Source of the DNA: Owenia fusiformis
Lineage: Eukaryota; Annelida; Polychaeta; Sabellida; Oweniidae
NCBI GenBank assembly: GCA_903813345.2
Contig: CAIIXF020000010.1
Span: 16,381,181 to 16,441,180 of the forward strand
Direction: 5' to 3'
DNA: 60,000 nt
Both the position numbers and the translations under genes were made by a program. Each line of letters starts with the position of its first letter. Within the stretch, counting starts at the first letter, position 1. The notes beneath the pieces were generated by a model. The model had not been told where the DNA came from, did no database searches, and saw nothing but the letters and a program-made list of their open reading frames with translations. Below, one piece after another: positions 50,443-60,000 of the stretch.

Positions 50443-52236
50443 CTAGGAGGGTGGCATAATGCAAAGACATGAGCAAACTGTATTGGAAAATCTCAGAATA
50501 ATTTTGGAGGGGCATGTTCGAGAAAATCTGAAAGCAGCCAATTTAGCTTCACAAAATCAATAGAGAAAATCTACATCGTACTGCTTATCTCTATATTCCA
50601 TGCAGCATATTTCTCTCAATTTGGGAAACTACAGCAAATGTAAACTGTAGACTGGGTTAATTTAGCGCTACTTAATTTGGTGATTTTTCCATTTTTGGCA
50701 TATTGGCGGCTATTTAATTTGGAGGACACCAGGGCTTGGACACTGGAACAAAATACAAATTGTTACACATGTTCCTTCAATTCAACTACTATATCTAGTA
50801 ATTAATTAATGAAGCAACTCCCCAGAGCCAATTAATTTGGAAGTGACATGTTCTGATTAACATTCTTATCCTTTCCAGAATTTGTAAAAACTAAACCAGA
50901 AGTGACTTGAACACAACAGACAAAATTTTGAGGATCCCTTTTAAATTTTAGCAAAGTGTAAATTTGCATTTTTTCTATTTTGCAAAATTCGCCAAATTAA
51001 AGCGGGCGCCTAATTAACCCAATCTACAGTAGTTGCATTAGATCAAATGTGACGGAGGCATTAGAGGTGTCTAATCAATCTGACATTCTGTTTTTCTGGA
51101 ATCATTATGAAAAAGATGCCACTACAATCAACCCATTAAAACACTAGTAGTGTACAAAAATGACTTATGACCTTTACAAGTCGCTACCTGAGCACAATGA
51201 AAGGTCACATATTTGATTGCAGATAAAAACTCCTTTTGACATCGAACAGATAATTCATCCCTTTTTGACATCTTTTTCTATTTACATTTGGTAGCAAAGT
51301 GCAAAAATATCCCACTTGAATGTAGACTCTTGATGTTTATCTTGAGCTATACATGAAAAACCTCTTAGTGGAACATTTTTACCAAAGATACCACAGGTGT
51401 TCCATTTATGCAGGTTTTACTATACAACAACTAGATAACGGCAACTCCGCGGAGTAGCAAATCCCAACGAATAAAATATCAATTACCGAATTCCAATCAA
51501 TTATACTCATTACTTTTGTTAAAATTGAAAAATTTAGATTTTAGAATTGCGAATTCCTGCAAAGCAGCCATTTTGAATTTTCTGAGGTACAAATCTGGAA
51601 AAAAATACCATAATTGTGGTCTAATACAAAATTCCTTCAATTTGAGTACAATATAGGCATACTTTGAAGGGATCGAAAAATTATTGCGAAATCGTACATT
51701 GGACGGCCATTTTGAATTTTACAAGGCTCGAATCAGTAAAAAGATACAATATTTGCAATCTACTCTTAATTGCCTTTCATTTGAGTATAATAAAGCTATA
51801 CTTCAGAAAGATCAAAAAATTAGCGAAAATTTCTATTTTCCTGACCCTGGGGGTCAGTATGAAAAACATGGAATATATGTAAAATAGATAGATGTTGTGA
51901 ATATACTACCAAAATTTCAAACAATAATATTAATTACTTTGGTTTAGAATGAAAAATTTATGATTTTTGCGAAAAAGTCCCGTCATTTTTAAAGTGGCGG
52001 CCATCTTGAAAAGTTGCGTAAAACTATTCATCAATATACATCTTTCCACCAAATATGAAGATAATCGGTCAACTAATATTTGAGTTATCATCCGGACGGA
52101 CGGAACGGACGGATGGACGGACAGACGGAGGGCTTCACTATATCCCTACCTAACTTCGTTCGTTGGGATAATAAAGTAAAATAAGTCTTAGTATCTAGAG
52201 CACATTCTGCCATAAGTGTCTTGAGAAAAAACAAAT
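50443..52236. other. Spacer between HYOU1-3 exon a and UGT-3
   Basis: No upstream HYOU1 exons are recognisable. Includes a copy of the 740-bp insertion at 51431-52169 (starts CTAGATAACGG, ends TTCGTTCGTTGGGAT). Nearly identical to the spacer upstream of UGT-2. The UGT-3 promoter should lie in its last few hundred bases but no element stands out. Confidence 0.6.
51431..52169. mobile_element. Non-autonomous insertion of about 740 bp upstream of UGT-3
   Basis: The same element at the same position as 37950-38691, with a few base differences and a slightly shorter GGAC run. A shared insertion point shows it was inherited by duplication or conversion rather than inserted twice. Confidence 0.6.
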
Positions 52237-53992
52237 ATGAGAGTTATTTTACTTTTAGTTCTGAGCTGTTTTGCTCTCGAAAAAGTCAACACTGGAAAGG
52301 TAACTTTATATTTTACTTTACATTATAATTACATAACTAAGTAAACAGAGTAAGGTGAAGCACTCCATCAATCTATCTTGGACATAACTTTGATTTTCTT
52401 GTAAAATTTAACAAATATGATTTTGCCTAAATGTCCTTAACATAGTGGTATCGGCTACTTTATTATTGTAGGTGCTGATTCAACCTTATCCACTGTTTAA
52501 ATTATCAAGAATCAGAGCCATGGAGCAGATAGCATTACTCCTTTCAAATGCTGGCCATGATGTAACATACTTCGTCCACACGGAATACACTGCCTCAGAA
52601 ATACTTCAAGCAGCAAATGTTACCATTATAGCATACCAGTACCCCAGTAAGGACCTAGCATACAATCTGGGAGAGGATACGATAACAGATTTCACGAAAA
52701 TGACAATTCTAGAAGAAATGGCATTTATGTTTAAAAAAGGACAAATCCACGACATATATGTTAACTATTCCATTTCTGCATATTTCTCAGATATGAACCA
52801 ATGGAGGGGACTCAAAGCTCAGAATTTTGACTTGATAATATTTGACAGTCAAGATTTTGCTTTAGGAAGGCTCATGAAGGAATATCTAGACAGACCTGCC
52901 ATACTTTGGTCAAATGCCGGCTTTGAGATGCATATCGATAACTGGCTGGTGCCATTCCCTGTATCATATATACCTATCAATTTTGTGTCATATAGTGACC
53001 AAATGACTTTTAAAGAACGAGCAATGAATACATTTTACTATGTGGCATTACAGTACTACATGAAAGACTGGTGTGATACAACAAATGATGCTTTGGCAAA
53101 GGTCGCTGATAAAGTTGGACTCCCTCATGAAATTAGACCTGTTCTCAATGATGCAGACCTCATATTTATTCAATCTAATTTTCCACACTTCTACCCTCGT
53201 CCAATCATGCCAAATGTTGTCCCTGTATTAGGGTTACTAGATCGTGACCATAAGCCAATTGATGCAAAGTATCTCAACTTCATAGATGGCGCTAATGATG
53301 GTTTTATCATCTTTACACTTGGTTCAATGGCAACAGATTTCGATGCTCAAACTCGGGAAATTTTTGCTACTGCATTTGCCATGTTGAAACAAAGAGTTTT
53401 ATGGAGGTATATTGGCTCTGATCCTTTATCACTAGGCAGCAATACAATGTTGTCACCATGGTTACCACAAAATGATCTTCTTGGGCACCCAAAATTGAAA
53501 TTATTCATTACCCATTGTGGATCAGGAAGCTCGGGAGAAGCTGTTTACAACGCTGCACCTGTGATCGGTCTTCCTTTATTTATAGATCAGCGCCATCACT
53601 GTGCTCTTTTGACAAAACGTCATAAAATGGGATTAACATTATCATTTGCTGATATCACATTGGACACATTTTCTGCTGCGATTGTTGAGGTCCTCGGAAA
53701 CCCTCAATACAAGAAAAATGCTGTAAAAGCGCAGAAACTGGTCCGGGATCAACCCATCAATGCTACATACACAATTCAGTATTGGTGTGAATACATTATG
53801 AAGCACAAAGGCGCACATCACTTGAAATCTTCTGCCATGTTTGAACTGAACTTCTTCCAGTACTTCTTGTTGGACATACTACTGCTTGTATTAGTTACAG
53901 TGGTGATTTCCTTGGCTGTAGTATATTGCATCATTAAACAGTTGGTACTGTGTCTTTGTAAATATAAGTCCCAGAAACTTAAGAAATCTTAA
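52237..53992 (+). CDS. UGT-3: UDP-glycosyltransferase, intact
   Basis: Exon 1 is 52237-52299 and exon 2 is 52472-53992, again 527 codons. Same layout as UGT-2: signal peptide, acceptor domain with Arg at the catalytic His position (KLSRIRAMEQ), Asp in LIIFDSQD, donor signature FITHCGSGSSGEA with PLFIDQ, C-terminal transmembrane segment and KLKKS tail. It differs from UGT-2 mainly in the central third: YLNFIDG for FLNFIDG, TLGSMATDFD for TLGTLATGFD, and many silent sites there. The first 240 codons of the two are almost the same. ER-membrane orientation with the catalytic part in the lumen is inferred from the family. Substrate unknown. Confidence 0.92.
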
Positions 53993-54106
53993 GATATATT
54001 ATTCTTATGGCAGCAGTCTCATGGCAGTCAGGCCACAAGAATAAGATATATAGCCAAAATGAAACAAACTCTGAGGAGGAGCAGACCTATTGAATACACC
54101 TTATGA
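53993..54106. other. UGT-3 3' flank up to the transposon
   Basis: Homologous to the sequence directly after UGT-1 and UGT-2 but more diverged. It is interrupted at TGA 54104-54106 by a TIR element. Homology resumes at 57420. Confidence 0.6.
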
Positions 54107-57100
54107 TAGCGAGATCAATAGTGCAAAAATAGTTTATTCATGGAACGAAGCGTGAAACTTTCCAGATATCATCAGGACACTATTCCCTTTGATTTAAGAG
54201 CCAGAGCCATTTTTGTGGTTCACTAGAATGACCGAAAATTGCAAATACCCCCTCCCATAAAAACCCTGGGGGAGGGGGAGAGAAGAATTATTTTTTTGTT
54301 GAATTTCTTTTTTGAATATGATTTAACTTCATTTTTAGTATGTTATTTTCAGTGTTTAAAAGCAATTTTCAAGATTGCATCAGTATTGCTCATGGATATT
54401 CATTGTTAAAGCCTGACCAAGGGCGACGCCCACTTTATCAACATGTTAAATATACAAGTTAATGAGTCTTCTATTATGAATACAATAATTACCTAATAAG
54501 GCTGAATAGAATTGATAAGATTAAGTCAGTTATTAATGTTAAGAGAATAGATGCTGTAAGTAAGTCAATTTCACTGTTAAAGGTTTGTGAAAGGCCACAC
54601 CCTCTTGTAGATATGATAATATAGAATTCACAATTAATGATACATTATTTTGGCTTTTAATGAGAGCACTTTGACTAATTGATACAAGTTACCTTATTAA
54701 GTATCTTAACTGCAGTTCAGATATCCTATTTTGTGCATTTAAGCACTTCAACACTCTATTATCATTATCACTGACTTAGATGCCAAGTCCACACAAACAC
54801 AGGGCAGTACATGCAAGATTGGCTTTAAAGCACTTGCATCTTTTTGTTGAGCATTGTTGTTTGCAGCTGCATTTTACTAGCATTTGGCATGCATCTGAAG
54901 CTTGGGGCAATGTTTTCCACACTGGCACCCAAATCATTTTCCCAGCCTTTGTGGTAATGGATTCCCAACCCAATTGAAGGGAGGACTGACATAGGTATAA
55001 TTGGCCCCACAAATAAACTGCCTGGAATAGAACATGTTTGATATGCTGTTGTAAAGCATGCAACTTATGTTGGTGGGATGCTCTCAATTTGATTTGTTTT
55101 CTTTGTGAACATTTCTTGTCCTGCAGCATTTCCAGTTGTTTCATTGTTGTCTCTACTGTATAAAATCACAACAAAACGTTCAATAATTGGCATAACTTTG
55201 GCTAACTTATTCGGATCTTCAGCCAAAGTTTTAAGTGCATTTGTCAACTCGGATAAGTAATCCAATGTTTCCATGCTGTTGTTTTTAATTAACCGTGGAA
55301 TCCAGATGTAGTGTCTGAACCAGTGTGGGCATGAAATAAGGGGAGGCACATAGCCCTACCATGTCCAAGGGCAGCTGCCATTTCATGGGAAGTTAGATAT
55401 CTTTAATTTTTCACCTTTTCGAAAACTAGCTATTTTTGAACTTTGAGTTCTGATGATATACTGACTGCCAGACAGACAATATCAGTCTACTGTTCTAATC
55501 GTCAATGTGTTGTACCCAGACTTTATTGCATGGTGGATGTGCTTATTCATGTGTTGATGGGGAAATGTCTTGAATGGGCATTGGGGGATATGGTAATACA
55601 TCTTACAATACATTGTTTACATCATCTCTAATAAATTCCAATTTGATGGTAACATTGCATCTACCTTTGGGCACTGAACATGATCATATCCTGCAATTTG
55701 ATTGTACATCGTATACTGATGATCGTGATTTTTAAATAAATTATTATAAGTACACGAAAGAATGATAGTATTATGGGAGCTACTCACTTCTTCTGAACTG
55801 ATATTGAGGATACAATATCTTTGTTTTCTAATGAGTACATGTCATTTGAAGTCTCCAGAAAGGATTTCTTATCTATTCTATGGTTTCTTATAATAATTTC
55901 ACATTATCTTTGAATCTTTGTTGTATGCTTATACTTTGTTCATGATTAGATAGGTCTTCATCTTGATCATTATTAGTTATATTGTTCTCAATTCAGTGAT
56001 CAGCCTGACCAATTCAGGGCCCCCAACCATCCACTAGAGTTGTCTGGTTGTCAAAGAGCCCCACCACTTGATTTATCTAGACTGTTATTCTGCTTGTGAA
56101 CCTGGTCAGTAGCAATGGCTGAAAAGGTCCATCTTGAATTGGTAACAGTGAAGTAGTCTTTCGTGAAGGCTTCGTAGACTTCTGGATGTATTTGTTGGAG
56201 TTGTAGCATATCCCTTATGTGAACTGGTAATCAGCAACCATATTAACTGGAGATAAAGAGGGTAATTGCCCTCTCTGATAGCCCACACTTAGTTAAGGCA
56301 CAGCATTTCGATTAGAATAATAGGAAACCAAAACTTGAAGACTGGTACATTCTGTTGGTCAGCACACCATTCATCAAACTGTTAAATCACTTCATCATAT
56401 AGATTCTGGACAGCTGTATATTTAGCATAGGCTCTCTTGAGAATTTAGAGACTGCAGCCTGTGACTGTGGTGGCCCTTCTGGTTCTGGTTCAATCCATGA
56501 AAGAGGTTTAAGAGCCTAAATGTTCAGCATATGAAAAGTGGGCGTTGCCCATGATTAGTCTTAAACAATGATGAAAATCAATGAGAAACCATCTCGAGAT
56601 AAAGAGGAAAATTCTCCTGTCCTATAACCCTCACATAGTCAAGGCTCAGTATTTGAATTTGAATAATCAGAAACCAAAGCTTGAAGACTGTTACATTCTG
56701 TTGGTCAGCACACCATTCATCAAACTGTTTAGGCGCTTGGTCAGCACACGATTCATCAGACTGTTTAGGCACTTCATCAACTAGATTCTGGACAGTTGTA
56801 TCTATAGCATAGGCTCTCTTGAGGAGAATATAGAGACTTGACATACATGTACATAGAATAGTGGATACATGTTGTAGATCTGGGACATGTGTTGCTTGCT
56901 TTCTTCTTTCTTCTTAACAGTGGTGTGATATGTTATAAGCCTTTAAGAAGTCAAATTCTAAGATTAATTATAGCACCTAACATCAAAAAGGTATCTGGTG
57001 TTATCCAGAAAGCTGAAGTACATTCATTTGTTCAACTCATGATAAAGATTCAATAACCTAAATGTTCAAGATATGAAAAGTGGGCGTCGCCCATGACTAG

Positions 57101-57419
57101 TCTTTAACAATTATGAAAATCGATGATAAATCATCTTGTTATGTTGCAAAACTTCTTTGTCATGAAAATGGCACACTGAAACTGCAGTATGACTGTATTC
57201 AAAGAAATTTTTTTATTAAAAAAAATTCCTAACTCTCCCCACCCCCACGGGATTTGGGGGGAGGGGGTACTTACTATTTTTTGATCATTCTAGTGGACCA
57301 CAAAAATGGCTCTGGCTCTTAAATCAAAGGGAATGGTATTCTGATGATATGTGGAAAGTTTCACGCTTCGTTCCATGAATGAACTATTTGCTTGTTTTCT
57401 TGCACTATTGATCTCGCTA
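54107..57419. mobile_element. 3.31 kb TIR transposon carrying a decayed gene of an uncharacterised family
   Basis: Ends TAGCGAGATCAATAGTGCAA and its complement. Imperfect inverted arms run about 200 bp or more (54107 to about 54290; about 57195 to 57419) and include TGGAACGAAGCGTGAAACTT and a C/G-rich segment. TGA is duplicated at 54104-54106 and 57420-57422; the empty site in units 1 and 2 reads CTTATGATACAATCATG. Internal blocks containing GGGCG(T/A)CGCCCA occur near 54424, 56540 and 57084. The minus strand holds remnants of one protein gene (next entry). Confidence 0.88.
54776..56850 (-). pseudogene. Remnant of a widespread uncharacterised, probably transposon-borne, animal protein
   Basis: Reading the minus strand, fragments occur in the order I associate with a large unnamed family found in many cnidarian, mollusc and arthropod genomes. 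These are: QFDEWCADQQ with FKLWFLIIQIQIL (about 56640-56850, partly duplicated at 56280-56450); VWAIREGNYPLYL (about 56270); HIRDMLQLQQIHPEVYEAF then FSAIATDQVHKQNN and SGGAL (56050-56221); PIIERFVVILYSRDN to IESIPPT (55065-55250); HALQQHIKH then VYLWGQ; and a Cys-rich C-terminus, KCSCKQQC and KCFKANLACTALCLC (54776-54890). A one-base frameshift at about 55080, stops and an internal duplication break it. In family members I recall DxAHEQNN at the DQVHKQNN site. Family recognition is from memory of recurring motifs, not a search. A transposase role is a guess. Confidence 0.65.
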
Positions 57420-59301
57420 TGAAACAATCATGTAATCCAAAAATGAAAATGTTTTCAGCTAAAAGTTAAATAAAAAACGTATTCATGTTATTGAGCTTAC
57501 ACCTTATATTCCACATGGAGAAATTTATTGTTTAGTTAAGTGGCCTTTGTTGTCAAGACAATTGTAGGAATTCGAATGAAAATTCACAAGGATTGGTCTT
57601 CCCCATTCCTTTGTGAACCTTTCAGGAGGAAACCAAAGAATTTATGATAAACCTATGCAGCAAAACTATCTTGGTTGTATTTAAATAAGTCATAACCGTC
57701 AGTAGATCAGAACTTCACATTTGCTGATCATTTTGGGAAGTAAATTGGATTTTTTATTATTTTAAATGAATGCACAGTAAACTCCCTGAATAAAGGAGAA
57801 AATTAAATATTTTGATTAAAATTCAACTTGCTAATGGGCTATGGCAGAAATCACGCCTCAACATGGAGATCACAAAAGAATGCTGCGTGCAATGTTGCTT
57901 GTAATAATGTTTTGTGGAGAGTAATAAATCAGTATTGCTATTATTTATACTTTTTTTATTTTATATATTATGAGCTGGAATGTACAAAGAAAAACTGTAC
58001 ATATCTTACAATATAACATGAAATTCAACATTAACTATTGCTGTTAAAATCAATTGTTTTACATTGTTAACAAATATAGCAAATAAGCTATTTTCCACTG
58101 AAACTGAGGTATAGATATAATCCCATCCCCCACCATAACATGTTTTAGATGTGGAAGGGGAGGGAGTACTTCTATCATATGAGCTGGATTTCTATTTTAA
58201 TCTAGTAGAAGGTTTAAGATGTCTTTTATTTTGCTATAAAATCGTCATCTCAATAAACAAGTTTCTCAACATAACACAAATGATTTTAACAAAACTATAC
58301 ACAAATACATGAACTTGTGGGTGACAAGGATATGCAATGTACATACAAACAATATAAAACCTAAGTCAAAATAAATAATTCAAATAAATGACTATTTTTA
58401 GTTAATAAATTGGTCGACCCTTCCTTCCAATCATTGGTGAGATCAGCTCATGTATTCTGACATTTTTACACAAAAAGTAAATTGATTCACTTCTAAAGGT
58501 ATTTAAATTTCAAAACACTTCATCTTTTCAACCCAATTTAAAGCAAAAGAATAATTTATAAATTAATATCAATATATTATCACTAACTAGTAACTTGGCA
58601 ATTCTATCATGAACAAATTACACATTCCCACTTGGCAATTAATAAAGATCATTTTTACAAGTGACATACTCCCACTTTAAATTAACTGAAACTGAGATTT
58701 TTCTTTGAGACCTCTTCCTAAATGAAGCTAGTACACATAACATGCACTCAAAATTAAATGGATTTAAAATCTGAATTTCAAAATCCATAATACAAAGCTT
58801 CATCTAATACAAATAAACCCTATAAAAATTGGTCAAGATTCCTACATCTAGATGTACAATTGATATTAGGAAGTACTTATTTTACTGCAATATTCACTTG
58901 TTTTACAAACACAAAATCCACAACTCCTTGTTCCTCATATTCATCCGGTCTCCATTCATAAATATCATTTACATACAGAGGTTCAGGTTCTCTGGCCTAT
59001 TTCCCTTCTGAACTGAACTCTACTGAACTCTAAGTGAAAACCCTTGCAAAATACATCACGTTCCTTATTTAATATCAAACACAGAATGTCAAACAGACCT
59101 CAATAATAGGTCAGATTTTTGAAATATATATTTTTGCAATATTTCCGATTAAGTATGTTGGGTATGCTTCTGCCACAATATATTTTGAAGGGGTTCACTA
59201 GAATCAATCATTCATGTCATGATTAATGGATTTATTAATGATAGCTGTCTTGCTGGATCACTGAGTAAAATGAAATGAAATTACACTGAATTCTTTATTC
59301 G
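57420..59301. other. Rest of the UGT-3 to HYOU1-4 intergenic region
   Basis: Homologous to 21180-23014 and 40630-42464 but with more substitutions and small indels, for example a G-rich replacement near 58140-58175. Candidate AATAAA at 57789-57794 for UGT-3, and TTTATT at 59231-59236 for HYOU1-4. No exon seen. Confidence 0.55.
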
Positions 59302-60000
59302 TTATAATTCATCATCGAGACCATTTTCTCCATGTCCATGTTTAGTTTCTTCAGTTTCAACTTTCTCTGATTTTTCATCATTGTCTGATTTATCTGAAGA
59401 TTCTTTTTCTTTTTTATTATCAGATTGTTCTTCTGTTTTGGTAGATTCTGTATTAGACTCTGGAAGAAGAATATTCAATATGTAAATTGACAGATACATA
59501 GAAATGTTTCAAGCCTCATAAAACTGCATTGTTTTCTGGCTAATAAAAAGTTTTGATTTAGCAGTTTTATATCCAGAAGTCATTCTACTCGACTTGACAA
59601 GTCTGACAAGATTTAATACTAGAATAGTATGATTACTGTCAAACTAATTTGATATTCAGAGGAGCTTTGAAAAATCAGTCTAAGCAAAATGCTGTAAAAC
59701 TTAATTTATACATACCTGTATTTTTAGTTTCTGTATTTATTGGCTCCTCAGTTACAGGTTCATCTCCATTCTCTACTTCTACCTGAACATCTTCATCATC
59801 ATCCTCTTCTGAAACAAACAAAAATGTATAATTCATTTTCAATGTGGTATGGTATAAAAAGGTTTCATCGGATAACATGTTGGGCTAAGACCAAAGTTTT
59901 TGTGACAAATCTTTTTTTCAAAATTCATTGTGTCGCTCAGGAAGCTATTTAACCAAAGATTAGACATTTTGAATTCTGACAGCTTTTTTTTAGTTGAATA
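59302..60000 (-). CDS. HYOU1: HYOU1-4: last two exons, continues beyond the window
   Basis: Exon m 59302-59459 encodes the C-terminal acidic segment ending GENGLDDEL with stop TAA at 59304-59302. Exon l 59716-59808 encodes [18 protein letters not shown]. Phases and borders match the other copies, and the introns lack the satellite insertion of HYOU1-2. Exon k must lie beyond position 60000. This copy could be the 3' end of the full-length ancestral gene or another truncated copy; the window cannot tell. Confidence 0.88.

Noticed and set aside
54776-54890. Tesmin/TSO1 CXC-domain protein
   Set aside because: The Cys spacing is superficially similar, but the upstream order of motifs (IIERFVV, IESIPPT, LWGQ) fits the unnamed transposon-associated family better.

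Overview
The window is animal (metazoan) nuclear DNA. It has spliced genes with GT/AG introns, AT-rich non-coding sequence, many inverted-repeat transposons, a LINE fragment and minisatellites. Low-GC sequence, (GGAC)n-bearing inserts and the transposon content suggest a bilaterian marine invertebrate such as a mollusc or relative. The phylum cannot be fixed from the sequence alone. No bacterial or organellar genes are present.

Layout: a tandem array of one repeat unit. Each unit holds a plus-strand UDP-glycosyltransferase (UGT, two exons) followed tail-to-tail by the 3' half of a minus-strand HYOU1/GRP170 gene (13 exons, labelled a to m in its 5' to 3' order). In order: HYOU1-1 (1-7496, edge-truncated, decayed); UGT-1 (8747-21060, broken); HYOU1-2 (23015-36932, broken); UGT-2 (38759-40514, intact); HYOU1-3 (42465-50442, all 13 exons in frame); UGT-3 (52237-53992, intact); HYOU1-4 (59302 to the right edge). 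No copy has upstream exons for the N-terminal ATPase half of HYOU1, so the duplicated unit apparently carries only the C-terminal half (substrate-binding part, acidic loop, alpha-helical domain, C-terminal DDEL).

The size differences between units come mainly from insertions. A 10.56 kb long-TIR element with no substantial ORF splits UGT-1 (10279-20834, 4-bp target duplication). A 4.60 kb foldback element with a G-rich core splits exon a of HYOU1-2 (32287-36888, 3-bp duplication). A 3.31 kb TIR element downstream of UGT-3 (54107-57419, 3-bp duplication) carries a decayed gene of a widespread uncharacterised animal protein family. A hAT-like 0.93 kb element sits at a HYOU1-1 splice acceptor. 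A 5'-truncated LINE and a 145-bp-period satellite element lie in HYOU1-2 introns. A 33-bp minisatellite in the intron between exons e and f varies strongly in copy number among units.

UGT-2 is a visible recombinant: its 5' half matches UGT-3 and its 3' half matches UGT-1, as expected from unequal crossing-over or conversion inside the array. Both intact UGTs, and UGT-1, have Arg at the position of the usual catalytic His. Functionally, HYOU1 is an ER-lumen chaperone and UGT is an ER-membrane enzyme. Their linkage here looks like co-duplication by proximity rather than a pathway.
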